64,000 bases of DNA, taken from Actibacterium naphthalenivorans. Its GTDB lineage: Bacteria; Pseudomonadota; Alphaproteobacteria; Rhodobacterales; Rhodobacteraceae. Of the stretch, positions 37,567-47,370 are shown piece after piece. The DNA lies in the NCBI RefSeq assembly GCF_014196965.1, contig NZ_JACIEQ010000002.1:434001-498000 (forward strand). Direction: 5' to 3'. Under the pieces are notes generated by a model, which made no database searches, was not told the origin of the DNA, and worked only from the letters and a program-made list of their open reading frames with translations. A program made the position numbers and the translations under genes. Numbering within the stretch: position 1 is the first letter of the stretch; each line of letters starts with the position of its first letter.

Positions 37567-38420
37567 ATCCGTCCGCTCACACTTGGGGCCTCGGCCCATG
37601 CCGGATCACGTTCAAGCACCTCGAGTCGGTCGCGCGGCGCGTCCAGACGTGGCAAGGAGTTCAGCAGGCCGCGAGTGTAGGGGTGCTTTGCCTCGTGCAA
37701 CCTGTCCGCCTCGCAAACTTCGACGATACGCCCGGCATACATGATCAGAACCCGGTCACAGAAGTCGGCGACAAGATTCAGATCATGGCTGATGAAAATC
37801 AGCCCCATGCCCCGCTCTTTGACGAGCTTGTCCATGATATCAAGAACTTGCCTCTGGACAGACACATCCAGGGCCGATGTCGGCTCATCGGCGATGAGAA
37901 TTTCGGGATTGGGGATCAGCATCATCGCGATCATGATCCGCTGCCCCATACCGCCCGACATTTCATGCGGATAGGCCCGCATCACACGGAATGGATCGCG
38001 GATCGACACCGCCTCCAACATCTCGATGGATTTCGCGAAAGCTTCCCTTTTCGAGGCTCTGCTATGCAGCCGATACGCCTCCATGATCTGATCACCGATC
38101 GTCATCACCGGGTTGAGCGAGAATTTCGGATCCTGCATCACCATGCTGATGCGTTGCCCGCGCACGGCCCGCATCTCTTTCTCAGACATCTTGAGCAGAT
38201 CGACGCCCTCGAGAGAGATGTGATCTGCCTCGACAATTCCGGGCGCGCGGATCAGGCGCAAGATGGCGCGCCCGGTCATGGATTTGCCGGATCCGCTTTC
38301 GCCCACGATACCAAGCCGTTCCCGGCCCAGCGTGAAGGACACGCCGCGCACGGCATCGAAGACGCCCTGCCGGCTGGGGAATTTCACCCACAGGTTTTCG
38401 ACATCAAGAAGGGTGGACAT
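37563..38420 (-). CDS. Dipeptide/oligopeptide ABC transporter ATP-binding protein (DppD-like)
   Basis: The first ATPase of the importer, 285 residues. Walker A GESGSGKSM, Q-loop VMQDPKFSLNPVMTI, signature MSGGMGQRIMIAMML, Walker B ILIADEPTSALDVS and H-loop FISHDLNLV are intact. The GMGQR form of the signature and the C-terminal HPYTRGLLNSLPRLD segment are typical of DppD/OppD. It overlaps DppC and DppF neighbours by 1 and 4 bases, so all are co-translated. It pairs with DppF to drive peptide uptake. Confidence 0.93.
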   Translation of the reverse strand: MSTLLDVENLWVKFPSRQGVFDAVRGVSFTLGRERLGIVGESGSGKSMTGRAILRLIRAPGIVEADHISLEGVDLLKMSEKEMRAVRGQRISMVMQDPKFSLNPVMTIGDQIMEAYRLHSRASKREAFAKSIEMLEAVSIRDPFRVMRAYPHEMSGGMGQRIMIAMMLIPNPEILIADEPTSALDVSVQRQVLDIMDKLVKERGMGLIFISHDLNLVADFCDRVLIMYAGRIVEVCEADRLHEAKHPYTRGLLNSLPRLDAPRDRLEVLERDPAWAEAPSVSGRI

Positions 38421-39331
38421 CAGTCACCTGCCTTTGGATCAAGCACATCCCGCAGCCCGTCGCCCAAAAGGTTGAAGGCCAGAGACACGGTGAAAATCGC
38501 AAGACCGGGCATGGTGGCGACCCACCAGTGGTCGAGAATGAAGCGCCGACCTTCGGAAATCATCGCCCCCCACTCCGGGCTGGGGGGCTGTGCCCCGAGG
38601 CCAAGAAAACCAAGCCCCGCCGCCGCCAGAATGATCCCCGCCATGTCGAGCGTGACGCGCACGATGAGCGAGGAGATGCACAGCGGCCAGATATGTTTGG
38701 TGATGATCCTGAGCGGCCCTGCGCCCTGAAGCTTGATCGCGCTGATGTAATCCGAGGAACGGATGGTAAGCGTTTCGGCCCGCGCGATGCGGGCATAGGG
38801 CGGCCATGCGGTGAGAGAGATGGCGATCACCGCGTTTTCGATCCCCGCGCCAAGCGCCGCGACGAAGGCCAGAGCCAGAACCAGTCTCGGGAAGGCAAGG
38901 AAGATGTCGGTGACGCGCATCAGGACCGTGTCGATCCATCCGCCGACATAGCCCGAGACCGTTCCGACCAGAAGCCCGACGATCGGGGCGATCAGGGCGA
39001 CGAGCGCCACGATGTACAGGGTGATGCGTGCGCCATAGATCAGCCGGGACAGAATGTCCCGGCCAAGACTGTCCGTGCCGAACAGATGATTTTCGGCCCC
39101 GAGCGGCAAAAGCCGCTGGCTGAGGTTTTGCTCGAACGGATCGAGTGGCGCGAGCAGCGGAGCGAACAGCGCAGTCAGCACCAGAGCCACAAGAATGGCC
39201 AGCCCGAGCATCGCCATCGAGTTCGACCGAAACGTCAGCCAGCCATGATAGAGCGCCGAAAGTTTTGCATGCCGGCGCGACGTAGGCGTCTCTGTCAGAA
39301 GCCAATCTCTGAGGGTTTGCCTGTCAGACAC
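38420..39331 (-). CDS. Dipeptide/oligopeptide ABC transporter permease (DppC-like)
   Basis: An inner-membrane permease of 303 residues with about six helices. An N-terminal cytosolic stretch precedes the first helix; LLPLGAENHLFGTDSLGRDILSRLIYGARITL is the family landmark after the first periplasmic loop, and the EAA-type coupling loop is YISAIKLQGAGPLRII. It probably starts with GTG at 39331, overlapping the DppB stop by 1 base. It partners the DppB-like permease. Confidence 0.93.
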   Translation of the reverse strand: MSDRQTLRDWLLTETPTSRRHAKLSALYHGWLTFRSNSMAMLGLAILVALVLTALFAPLLAPLDPFEQNLSQRLLPLGAENHLFGTDSLGRDILSRLIYGARITLYIVALVALIAPIVGLLVGTVSGYVGGWIDTVLMRVTDIFLAFPRLVLALAFVAALGAGIENAVIAISLTAWPPYARIARAETLTIRSSDYISAIKLQGAGPLRIITKHIWPLCISSLIVRVTLDMAGIILAAAGLGFLGLGAQPPSPEWGAMISEGRRFILDHWWVATMPGLAIFTVSLAFNLLGDGLRDVLDPKAGD

Positions 39332-40404
39332 TATTTCGCTCTCGGATCGAATATTTTGTAGAGCAGGTCAGAGAAGATGTTGAGCAGGATGAAGATCAAC
39401 CCGACCACGACCGTGCCGCCGAGTACGGCGTTCATATCCGCACTCAGAAGCGCGGTGGTGATATAGCTGCCGATGCCGGGCCAGCTAAAGATGATTTCGG
39501 TCAGCACCGATCCCTCCAGAAGCCCCGCGTAACTCAGCGCGATCACGGTGATCAGCTGCACGCGGATGTTCCGGAAGGCGTGTTTCCAAACCACATCCCA
39601 TTCCGACAGGCCCTTTACCCGCGCCGTCGTGATATACTCGGCATTCATCTGTTCCAGCATGAAGGAGCGTGTCATCCGGCTGATATAGGCAAGCGAGTAA
39701 TACCCGAGCAGGGACGCAGGCAGGATGATATGGCTGAAAGCATCCTTGAATATCTCGATGTTTCCGTCGAGCAGACTGTCCACGAGGATCAAGCCGGTGA
39801 CGGTCGGAACCACATCAACGTAGAAGATGCCGACGCGTCCGGGCCCTCCGACCCATCCCAGAATGCCGTAAAAGATCAAAAGCCCCATCAGCCCCAGCCA
39901 GAAAATCGGCATGGAGTAGCCAACCAGGGCGACGACACGCGCGATCTGGTCGATCCACGAATCTTTGCGCACGGCCGCCAGAACGCCCAGAGGCACCCCG
40001 ATGACGACGCCCAGCAGTATGCCGACCGTGGCCAGTTCGAGCGTGGCCGGAAAAACGCGAACGATGTCCTCGGACACGGGGCGCGCATTCAAAAGCGAAA
40101 TGCCGAAATCCAGATGCAGCACATCCCAGAGGTAGTACAGAAACTGAACCAGCAGCGGTTTGTCGAGGCCCAACTCGTAAAATACGGCGTCATAGGTTGA
40201 TTGCGACGCCCGTTCGCCAACGATGGACAAAACCGGATCAATCGGCATGACGCGGCCAATGACAAAGGTGACAAGCAAGAGCCCCAAAAGCGTCACCGCG
40301 ACGGAGCCTATGGTGCTCAGGACGGTCTTGATCACCGACCACGAAGCTCTGGAAAGAGGCGCCCGGTTCGGGCGCCTCGTATCTGCATTGTCGGCAAGGG
40401 CCAT
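39331..40404 (-). CDS. Dipeptide/oligopeptide ABC transporter permease (DppB-like)
   Basis: An inner-membrane permease of 357 residues, with a first helix followed by the large periplasmic loop typical of DppB and about five more helices; the coupling loop is YITTARVKGLSEWDVVWKHAFRN. It begins immediately after the binding-protein stop (no gap). A 10-bp perfect stem (GAGGCGCCCG with its complement, 40356-40378) lies within its first codons and could reduce translation or protect the upstream message. The N-terminal 23 residues are Arg-rich and unusual. Confidence 0.92.
   Translation of the reverse strand: MALADNADTRRPNRAPLSRASWSVIKTVLSTIGSVAVTLLGLLLVTFVIGRVMPIDPVLSIVGERASQSTYDAVFYELGLDKPLLVQFLYYLWDVLHLDFGISLLNARPVSEDIVRVFPATLELATVGILLGVVIGVPLGVLAAVRKDSWIDQIARVVALVGYSMPIFWLGLMGLLIFYGILGWVGGPGRVGIFYVDVVPTVTGLILVDSLLDGNIEIFKDAFSHIILPASLLGYYSLAYISRMTRSFMLEQMNAEYITTARVKGLSEWDVVWKHAFRNIRVQLITVIALSYAGLLEGSVLTEIIFSWPGIGSYITTALLSADMNAVLGGTVVVGLIFILLNIFSDLLYKIFDPRAK
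40356..40378 (-). promoter_or_regulatory. Stem-loop within the start of the DppB-like gene
   Basis: A 10-bp perfect stem with a 3-base loop lies 27 bases into the permease coding region, just after the binding-protein gene. No T-run follows. In many ABC operons a stem here keeps binding protein in excess; that role is inferred. Confidence 0.4.
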
Positions 40405-42000
40405 TTACTTGGTAACCTGCCAATACGCGGCAGAGGTCACGGCCTGCCCCGTCGAAAAGTTCATCACGTTTTCACGCAGGGCGGATTGCTCAATCTGCTG
40501 GAACATGATGACGAAGGGCGAAACCTCGCGGAATTCGGCCTGCATGTCCTGATACATCTTGATCCGCGTATCGCGATCCGTTTCAGTCACCGCCGCGTCG
40601 ACCTTTTCGGTCAAGTCACCCGGATTCCACGCCGTCCGCCACGCCAGCAGGCCGGTGGCATTGGCCTCGACGCTGTTGTCGGGATTGTAGGCGAACGTGC
40701 CCGCGTTGGTCTGGGGATCGGGGTAGTCCGGCCCCCAGGCACCAAGATAGACATCCAGATCGCGGGCGCGATAGCGCGCAAGGATCTGTTTGGCGGTACC
40801 AACGGTGATGTTCAGTTTGATCCCGACCTGCGCCAACGTATTTTGCACGGATTGCGCGATCTCGATCCGCTCCTGCGCTTCACGCACGCCCGCTTCGATC
40901 TCGAGCCCTTCGACACCGGCCTCGGCCAGAAGCTCCTTGGCCTTTTCAATGTTCAAGGAGAACGGGTTCTCGTCAGATGCGCCAAGATAGGTCGCCGGCA
41001 GGAAGTTTTGATGAATGGTGTACTGGCCCTTCAGAAAGCTGTCTTTCATGCCCTCGTAATCGACCAGATATTTGAATGCCTGCCGCACTTCCGGCTTGGA
41101 CAACACCGGGTGGTTCTGGTTCAGCGCAAGATACATCAGACGGCCCTTCAGCTCGTCCTCGATCTTGATGCCTTCTTCAGCCGAGGCGCCCGCGATATCC
41201 TCGGGGTTCAGGTTACGCGCGATATCGATGTCGCCGCGTTCCAAAAGCAACCGCTGAGAGGCGCTTTCGATCACGTGGCGCACAATCACCCGCTTCATGC
41301 TTGGCTCACGGCCGTAGTAGTCGGGATATGACGACAGCGAAACGCTCTCGTTGGGCTTCCAGCCGTCAAGCTTGTAGGGGCCAGAGCCGGCCGAATTGGT
41401 TTTCAGCCAGGTGTTGCCCATATCGCCGTCAACCTCATTCGCCATGACCGTCTCTTTGTCGACGATCCCGCCAATGGTCGCCGTCAGACAGTTCAGCACA
41501 AAGGAGGTGGCGTATTTCTTGTCCGTGGTGAGGGTCAGCGTATTGCCGTCGGCCGTGATCATCTCGGTGACGTTTTCGGGGGTAAAGCCGAATTGCGTCA
41601 GAATGAACGCCGGGGTTTTGTTCAAGATCACCGCACGTTGCAGCGAAAACGCCGCGTCTTCTGCACGTACCGGATTGCCCGAATGGAAGGTCACGCCTTC
41701 GCGCATGGTGAAGGTGATGGTTTTGCCATCCTCGGAAACCTCCCAGCCGGTCGCCAGATCAGGTTTATAGCCCGCCGCCAGATCCATCGGATCAAGAGTG
41801 ACCAGGCGGCCATAGACGTTGCGGCTGATATCGCCGCCCGCGAACTCAAAGCTCTCCGCCGGGTCGAGCGTGGTCACGTCGTCGATCCTGTGTGCGATGA
41901 CCAGCATATTGGCGGGCGTTTCCGCCCAGGCACCCAGGGACGTCACGGTTACGGCAAGCCCAATTGCGGCGCCGCTGAGTAGTCTGTTCAAAGCATTCAT
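40405..42000 (-). CDS. Peptide ABC transporter substrate-binding protein (family 5)
   Basis: A periplasmic binding protein of 531 residues, family 5 (DppA/OppA). The signal peptide ends near LGAWAETPANM. The domain starts HRIDDVTTLDPAESFEFAGGDISRNVYGRLV and includes the family landmark VTFHSGNPVRAEDAAFSLQR and FLPATYLGASDENPFSLNIEKAKELL. No lipobox is visible, so the protein is probably soluble. It lies 55 bases after the M19 dipeptidase, and the pair suggests import and hydrolysis of dipeptides. Confidence 0.93.
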   Translation of the reverse strand: MNALNRLLSGAAIGLAVTVTSLGAWAETPANMLVIAHRIDDVTTLDPAESFEFAGGDISRNVYGRLVTLDPMDLAAGYKPDLATGWEVSEDGKTITFTMREGVTFHSGNPVRAEDAAFSLQRAVILNKTPAFILTQFGFTPENVTEMITADGNTLTLTTDKKYATSFVLNCLTATIGGIVDKETVMANEVDGDMGNTWLKTNSAGSGPYKLDGWKPNESVSLSSYPDYYGREPSMKRVIVRHVIESASQRLLLERGDIDIARNLNPEDIAGASAEEGIKIEDELKGRLMYLALNQNHPVLSKPEVRQAFKYLVDYEGMKDSFLKGQYTIHQNFLPATYLGASDENPFSLNIEKAKELLAEAGVEGLEIEAGVREAQERIEIAQSVQNTLAQVGIKLNITVGTAKQILARYRARDLDVYLGAWGPDYPDPQTNAGTFAYNPDNSVEANATGLLAWRTAWNPGDLTEKVDAAVTETDRDTRIKMYQDMQAEFREVSPFVIMFQQIEQSALRENVMNFSTGQAVTSAAYWQVTK

Positions 42001-42055
42001 GTTTTAACCCTCTCCGGTTGGTCGGTTGTAGTAAGCTCTGCGCAATTTTCGGGGG

Positions 42056-43117
42056 TTAGCCCCCCCATGTTTTTTCCAGCACGCGCAGCCAGTTTTCGTG
42101 GCACAGCTTGGTGATCAACGCCTCGCCATATCCATGCCCTGCCATTGCCTGTCTCAGTTTGGGCAGGCCGCCGCAGGTCGTCAGATCGGAAGGCACCACA
42201 GCGCCATCATAGTCCGATCCCAACCCCACCCGATCCTCGCCCAGATGATCGATCAAATGGTCGAGATGCCGCAACAGCTGCGTCAGCGGCACATCGGATA
42301 TCATGCGCCCGTCGTCGCGCAGGAATGCCACCGCGAAATTCAGCCCCACCATACCATCGCTTTCGCGAATGGCGGCCAATTGTTTGTCGGTCAGGTTCCG
42401 GCTGTGCGGGCAAATCGCATGAGCATTGGAATGCGTGGCGACAAGCGGCGCGGAGGAAAGGCGCGCCACGTCCCAAAATCCGGCCTCATTGAGATGGGAG
42501 AGATCGATCATGATCCCCAGCTCATTGCAGCGCTTGACCAGATTGATCCCGTGCTCCGTCAGGCCGGGCCCGGTGTCCGCTGTGCTCGGGAACCGAAAGG
42601 GAACGCCATGGCCAAAAATCGTAGGACGGCTCCAGACGGGCCCAAGCGAACGCAATCCGGCCCGATAGAGCAGTTCGAGTGCATTGAGATCGGCATCAAT
42701 ACCCTCTGCCCCTTCGATATGAAAAATCGCCGCCATTCTCCCCTGCGCAAGGGCCGCGCGGATGTCTGCGACGCTCCGGCAGATGGTCAAGGCGCCGCGC
42801 TTTTCGAGATCGAACAGAATTGCCGCCTGCGCCATGACAACTGGAAAGGCGTCCTGCCAATCGATCGGATCGGGCAAAGGCAGGTCATAGGCCGCCTGCG
42901 TCATCTGATCGAATTTGAACTCGAGGTCCTGAGGCGACGGCACATAGACGGCGAAGAAACCGCCACCAAACCCACCAGCCTTGGCCGAGAGACAGTCGAT
43001 CGCGCCATCGCGACCGCTCAGGAAACTCTCCGCGGCGCTAACGCCACCGGCTTGATAGAGTTTGAGCAAAACGTCGTTATGCCCGTCAAAGACGATAGGT
43101 ATTTCTGTTGTGATCAT
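42056..43117 (-). CDS. Membrane-dipeptidase-family (M19) dipeptidase
   Basis: A zinc dipeptidase of 353 residues. Metal ligands are recognisable in FDGHNDVL, the bridging Glu in FHIEGAEG, and His in LVATHSNAHAICPHSRNLTD; a further segment is GLGSDYDGAVVP. M19 enzymes split dipeptides, including those with a C-terminal D-residue. No signal peptide is present, so cytosolic action is likely. It is the first gene of the operon with the peptide ABC transporter. Confidence 0.93.
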   Translation of the reverse strand: MITTEIPIVFDGHNDVLLKLYQAGGVSAAESFLSGRDGAIDCLSAKAGGFGGGFFAVYVPSPQDLEFKFDQMTQAAYDLPLPDPIDWQDAFPVVMAQAAILFDLEKRGALTICRSVADIRAALAQGRMAAIFHIEGAEGIDADLNALELLYRAGLRSLGPVWSRPTIFGHGVPFRFPSTADTGPGLTEHGINLVKRCNELGIMIDLSHLNEAGFWDVARLSSAPLVATHSNAHAICPHSRNLTDKQLAAIRESDGMVGLNFAVAFLRDDGRMISDVPLTQLLRHLDHLIDHLGEDRVGLGSDYDGAVVPSDLTTCGGLPKLRQAMAGHGYGEALITKLCHENWLRVLEKTWGG

Positions 43118-43382
43118 TGTTCCGCCCGGTGACGCGCCACCCCAACATGAAAGGAAATTTCAGAGCCCGAAAAACAATGTGTTTTGAGAACTCGAAAGCT
43201 AAGTTTTTTCATCGAGACCCGTATGGCAACCGAAACTTGACCAGTTTGCCCGAATATCGGGCGCTTCGCGCATTGCTGCGACTGCGACATCACTGGGGAG
43301 AGTTCAATCCGCTTGTCGCTGCGTCGCTCTTCCACCGGCTTGTCGGTCTTCAGTCTGAAGCAGACTCCGAGGCACAACCGGG
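43118..43382. other. Region upstream of the dipeptidase, no gene seen
   Basis: About 265 bases between the dipeptidase start and the IS3 relic. Short frames exist on both strands, none with a credible start or recognisable product. It must hold the dipeptidase-operon promoter, but I cannot pick one with confidence. Confidence 0.45.
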
Positions 43383-43721
43383 GTCTCGCATATCTCGTTG
43401 ATCCCTCCTGAGAGGCCGGCCTGACCCGTGCGGCGGGACGTGTCGTGGTGGCACGAAATGTCGAACCGCGGCGCCCGGCGGGCCCGGCGGACCTGCGCAC
43501 CCCAGTCAACCAGAATCTCGTCGACAAGCTTCAGCTTGCGGGCAGACGCTCAGAGCGTTCGGCGGGTCACATCGGGCACAGGGCCGCGAGACTTCTTATT
43601 CAAATTGAATAGCTTGCCTGTCTGATCCTTGCCTGCCGGGAGATCTCGGCCACCGGAGTACCTTCTTCACCCCGCGTCAAGTTGAACGCCCTGTGCGCCT
43701 CCGGGAACTTGGCGTTTTCAT
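43383..43721 (-). pseudogene. Decayed IS3-family transposase (OrfA-OrfB remnant)
   Basis: Reading the minus strand from an ATG at 43721: MKTPS, then (after one lost base) FPEAHRAFNLTRGEEGTPVAEISRQA matches the start of IS3-type OrfA, followed by a stop. Further down, in another frame, ARKLKLVDEILVDWGAQVRRARR and GQAGLSGGINEICET match the N-terminal part of OrfB (normally LVDEIRxxW, RRAC, IKEICETR). Frameshifts, stops and the missing catalytic DDE region show an inactive remnant. No terminal inverted repeats were found. Confidence 0.7.
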
Positions 43722-43837
43722 GCGATTCCGCTCCTCTCCCGGCCAGCGAAGCTTATCGGAAAACTCCGACTCCAAACCACGCGGTTCAGGGCGCTCAGAG
43801 CGAGCCGCAAGGCCACTTCAGAGCCTTGCGCCCCCCG
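43722..43837. other. Short gap between IS3 relic and aminotransferase gene
   Basis: 116 bases with no gene. It is the downstream flank of the class III aminotransferase gene; no clear terminator is visible. Confidence 0.4.
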
Positions 43838-45208
43838 TCAGCCAAATGTTTCCGTGATGGCCCGGGCCGTCACCGCCACGATCTGATCCGCTTCGTCCGC
43901 ATCAAGGCAGAGCGGAGGCGCAAAGCCGATGATGTCGCCCTGAGGCATCGCCCGCGCGATCACGCCGTTCCTGTGCATCGCGGCGACCACCTTGCCCGAC
44001 ATCTGCCCCACCGGATCAAGGAAGCGCCGCGCGGCGCGGTCTTCCACAAGCTCCACCGCGCACAGCATGCCTTCGCCGCGCACCTCGCCCACATTGGGAT
44101 GGTCGCCGATTGCCGCGCGCATCCGCTCTGTCAGCAAAGCGCCCACGTGGCCCGCGTTGTCTACAAGGCCGAGCGTGTCGATCAGGCGCAGGTTCGCCAC
44201 GCCCGCCGCCGCGCCAATGGGATGCGCGGAATAGGTCCACCCATGGCCCATCACGCCGTTTTCGTCGGTGCCCTGTTCCAGCACCTGCCACACGCGGTCC
44301 GAAATGATCGATCCCGACAGCGGCGCATAAGCCGAGGTCAGCCCTTTGGCGATGGTGATGAAATCCGGGGTCATGCCATAGTGGTCGCTGCCGAACATCG
44401 TGCCAAGCCGGCCAAAGCCGGTCACGACCTCATCGGCGATCAGCAGGATGTCATGCTGTTTCAGCACGGCCTGAATCGCGGGCCAATAGCCTTCGGGCGG
44501 CGGGACCAGACCGCCGGTGCCCAGAACGGGCTCACCGATGAAGGCGGCAATCGTGTCGGCGCCTTCGCGGGCGATCAGCGCCTCAAGCTCGGCGACGCAA
44601 TGGGCGGTAAAGGCGGCCTCGGACATGGCCGGGTCGGGGCGGCGGAAATAATACGGCGCCTCGGTGTGGATCACCTGTGACAGCGGCAGGTCGAACTTCT
44701 TGTGAAACAGCTCAAGCCCTGTCAGCGACCCGGTCATCAGCCCCGACCCGTGATAGCCGCGCCAGCGCGAGATGATCTTTTTCTTCGCGGGCCGCCCCAG
44801 GATGTTGTTGTAATACCAGATCAGCTTGATGTTGGTCTCGTTCGCATCCGACCCCGACAGGCCGAAATAGACCTTGGACATGTGATCTGGCGCGCGGTCC
44901 AGCACCATCTTGGCCAGCGTGATCGACGCCTCGGAGCCATGCCCGGCATAGGCGTGGTAATAGGCCAGTTCGCGGGCCTGCTCGGCAATCGCGTCGCTGA
45001 TCTCGGTGCGGCCATAGCCCACGTTCACGCAGTAAAGCCCGGCGAAGGCATCCAGAAACCGGTTGCCGTCGCGATCCTCTATAAAAACCCCCTTGCCGCC
45101 GGTGATGATCCGCTGCGGGGCCTCTCCGCGCGCGAATTGCCCCAGATGGGTCGAGGGGTGGCAGAAATTGTCGCGGTCCCAGGCGGCCAGTTGATCGTTC
45201 GTCAGCAT
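43838..45208 (-). CDS. doeD: Diaminobutyrate-pyruvate-type class III aminotransferase (ectoine catabolism)
   Basis: A PLP-dependent class III aminotransferase of 456 residues. [13 protein letters not shown]-type motif appears as [17 protein letters not shown], the PLP lysine is in [17 protein letters not shown], and [18 protein letters not shown] is the cofactor-phosphate region. In ectoine catabolism the enzyme (DoeD, also called Atf) converts L-2,4-diaminobutyrate to aspartate semialdehyde. It is the distal gene of the doeD-doeC-asnC strand, 16 bases after doeC. Use of other amines such as beta-alanine or GABA cannot be excluded. Confidence 0.85.
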   Translation of the reverse strand: MLTNDQLAAWDRDNFCHPSTHLGQFARGEAPQRIITGGKGVFIEDRDGNRFLDAFAGLYCVNVGYGRTEISDAIAEQARELAYYHAYAGHGSEASITLAKMVLDRAPDHMSKVYFGLSGSDANETNIKLIWYYNNILGRPAKKKIISRWRGYHGSGLMTGSLTGLELFHKKFDLPLSQVIHTEAPYYFRRPDPAMSEAAFTAHCVAELEALIAREGADTIAAFIGEPVLGTGGLVPPPEGYWPAIQAVLKQHDILLIADEVVTGFGRLGTMFGSDHYGMTPDFITIAKGLTSAYAPLSGSIISDRVWQVLEQGTDENGVMGHGWTYSAHPIGAAAGVANLRLIDTLGLVDNAGHVGALLTERMRAAIGDHPNVGEVRGEGMLCAVELVEDRAARRFLDPVGQMSGKVVAAMHRNGVIARAMPQGDIIGFAPPLCLDADEADQIVAVTARAITETFG

Positions 45209-45224
45209 TGTCGTTCCTTTCGTG

Positions 45225-46664
45225 TCACGCCCAGTTGCGGCAGACATATTTGATATCGGTAAAGGCCTCGAGCCCATGACGGGCGCCCTCGCGGGCGAGG
45301 CCGGATTGTTTCATGCCCCCAAAGGGAATGGGCGCGCCGGTGACCTTGGTGCGGTTCACCGCCACCATCCCGAACTGCAGCGCGCGCGAGGCGCGGTAGA
45401 TCCGCGCGGGGTCGGTGCTGTGGACATAGGAGACCAGCCCGTATTCGGTGTCATTGGCGCGGGTGATCGCCTCTTCCTCGGTATCAAAGGGCGCGATGGC
45501 GGCGACGGGGCCAAAGGTTTCCTCGTGCATGATGCGTGCATCGGCGGGCACGTCGGCCAGCACCGTGGGCTGAAAGAACAGCGGCCCCTGCGGATCACGC
45601 GCACCGCCGGTCAGCAGCCGCGCGCCGCGGGCAAGCGCGTCGGCCACATGGGCCTGTTGTTTCGCCACGGCGGCTTCGTTCATCAGCGGGCCAAGATCGC
45701 GGTCCGTCATCCCCGGCCCCAGCGTCAGCGCAGCGGCCCGTGTGGCAAAGCCTTCGCAGAACCGCGCGTAGGCCGGACGTTCGACAAGAAACCTGTTGGC
45801 GCCCAGACAATCCTGCCCGGAGGTGGCGAATTTGGCCTTGATTGCCTCGTCCAGCGCCAGATCCATATCCGCATCGGCGAAAACCAGAAACGGTGCGTGC
45901 CCGCCAAGCTCAAGCACCAGACGTTTCACCGTCTCGGCGGACTGGCGATACAGCAGCTTGCCCACCTCGGTCGAGCCGGTGAAGGACAGCGCCCGCACGC
46001 GCGGATCGGCGGTCCAGGTGCCCACAATCTCGGCCGCATCGCCCGCGACAACATTCAGCACGCCCGAGGGTATCCCGGCCCGCGCCGCGAGGTCCGCCAG
46101 CGCCAGCGCCGAAAGCGGCGTCTGCGCCGAAGGGTGGATGACGACCGTGCACCCGGCGGCCAGCGCGGCGGCGGCCTTGCGGGTGATCATCGCGGACGGA
46201 AAATTCCAGGGCGTGATCAGCGCGGCCACGCCAACGGGTTCGCGCCACAGCTCCATCTCGGCATCGGGCAGATGCGAGGTGACGCTTTCGATATTGGGAC
46301 GGCGGGTCTCTTCGGCGTAATATTCAAGGAACGCGGCGGCATAGTCGATCTCGCCCCGCGCTTCGGACAGGGGCTTGCCCTGCTCCATCGTCATGAGGAT
46401 CGCAAGATCCTCGCGATGCGCGATCATCAGATCGAACCAGTTGCGCAGCAGGCGCGCGCGTTCCTGCGGCAAAGCCCGCGCCCATGGGCCAAACGCGGCC
46501 TGAGCCGCATCCACGGCGCACGCCGCCTGCGCGGCCCCCATCCGCGCGATGCAGGCCACCGCGCCGCCCGTTGCCGGATCATGCACCGCGATCCGGTCGG
46601 AGGCATCGGCCCAGTCCCCGTTGATATAAGAGGCCTCATGCAACAGGCCCGGATCGGTCAGCAT
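45225..46664 (-). CDS. doeC: Aspartate-semialdehyde/succinate-semialdehyde-type dehydrogenase (ectoine catabolism)
   Basis: An NAD(P)-dependent aldehyde dehydrogenase of 479 residues. Catalytic Glu is in [11 protein letters not shown], and the nucleophile Cys in [27 protein letters not shown] and [11 protein letters not shown] complete the family pattern. It resembles GabD-type enzymes; in ectoine clusters this gene (DoeC, also called Ssd) oxidises aspartate semialdehyde to aspartate. An in-frame ATG at 46682 would add 6 residues. It lies between doeD and asnC on the same strand. Confidence 0.87.
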   Translation of the reverse strand: MLTDPGLLHEASYINGDWADASDRIAVHDPATGGAVACIARMGAAQAACAVDAAQAAFGPWARALPQERARLLRNWFDLMIAHREDLAILMTMEQGKPLSEARGEIDYAAAFLEYYAEETRRPNIESVTSHLPDAEMELWREPVGVAALITPWNFPSAMITRKAAAALAAGCTVVIHPSAQTPLSALALADLAARAGIPSGVLNVVAGDAAEIVGTWTADPRVRALSFTGSTEVGKLLYRQSAETVKRLVLELGGHAPFLVFADADMDLALDEAIKAKFATSGQDCLGANRFLVERPAYARFCEGFATRAAALTLGPGMTDRDLGPLMNEAAVAKQQAHVADALARGARLLTGGARDPQGPLFFQPTVLADVPADARIMHEETFGPVAAIAPFDTEEEAITRANDTEYGLVSYVHSTDPARIYRASRALQFGMVAVNRTKVTGAPIPFGGMKQSGLAREGARHGLEAFTDIKYVCRNWA

Positions 46665-46796
46665 GGATGACAGGCTGTTCACGCGCGGGTGCTCCAGGGT
46701 TTTGACTACGCACCATCATCCTCTGACACGGGAGGAGGATTCCGTTTTTCTTGGCCCGGAAAAAGAGGATTTCACCATTTCGGCGCCCGCCGACAG

Positions 46797-47297
46797 TCAA
46801 CCCTTGCTGGGCGCGCCGTTCACGAGCAGGTCAAACGGTGGCGCACCGCCCGATTTCACCGCCTTTGTCACGATATATGAAAAATACCGCTTCAACCCGA
46901 TCCGGGCGTCCAGCATCGCGTCGATCAGATCCTGATAGCGCCCGATGTCGCGCGTGGTGACCTGCAGCAGATAGTCAAACCCCCCGCCGATCGCCCAACA
47001 GGCGGTCACCTCTTCATAGCGCAGGATAGTGCGCTCGAAGGTCTGGAAATTCTCGGCGCGGTGGTTTTCCAGCTCGATCGTCACGAAGACAACCACATGA
47101 GGACCGAGCTTTGTCAGCGCGATATCCGCGTGATAGCCGGTGATCAATCCGGCGGCTTCCAGCTTTTTGAGCCGCTGCCAGCAGGGCGTTGCAGACAGGT
47201 TCACCCGCCGCGACAATTCGGTCTTCGAGATGCGACCCTCGCGCGCGAGGATCGAAAGGATCGCGATATCACGATCATCGAGCGCATGTTCTGACAT
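46797..47297 (-). CDS. doeX: Lrp/AsnC-family regulator of ectoine catabolism
   Basis: A 166-residue AsnC/Lrp regulator. The winged helix (LDDRDIAILSILAREGRISKTELSRRVNLSATPCWQRLKKLE) is followed by a RAM ligand-binding domain (VVVFVTIELENH, TACWAIGGGFDYLLQV). In ectoine gene clusters this AsnC protein is a second regulator next to EnuR. It starts 65 bases from the divergent enuR, so both share the control region. Its ligand is not visible from sequence. Confidence 0.88.
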   Translation of the reverse strand: MSEHALDDRDIAILSILAREGRISKTELSRRVNLSATPCWQRLKKLEAAGLITGYHADIALTKLGPHVVVFVTIELENHRAENFQTFERTILRYEEVTACWAIGGGFDYLLQVTTRDIGRYQDLIDAMLDARIGLKRYFSYIVTKAVKSGGAPPFDLLVNGAPSKG

Positions 47298-47354
47298 TCG
47301 CGCACCCTTGCGAATTATGATCCGGCTTGTCAATTTCTTCTGTGCCCGCCAACT

Positions 47355-47370
47355 ATTGTTGCATGACAAT
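47355..47370. promoter_or_regulatory. Candidate EnuR operator at the enuR start
   Basis: ATTGTTGCATGACAAT, an imperfect palindrome (ATTGT and ACAAT arms) covering the enuR start codon. Its reverse complement ATTGTCATGCAACAAT shares the first nine bases and 12 of 16 overall with the site at 48846-48861 in the uehA leader. Confidence 0.5.
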
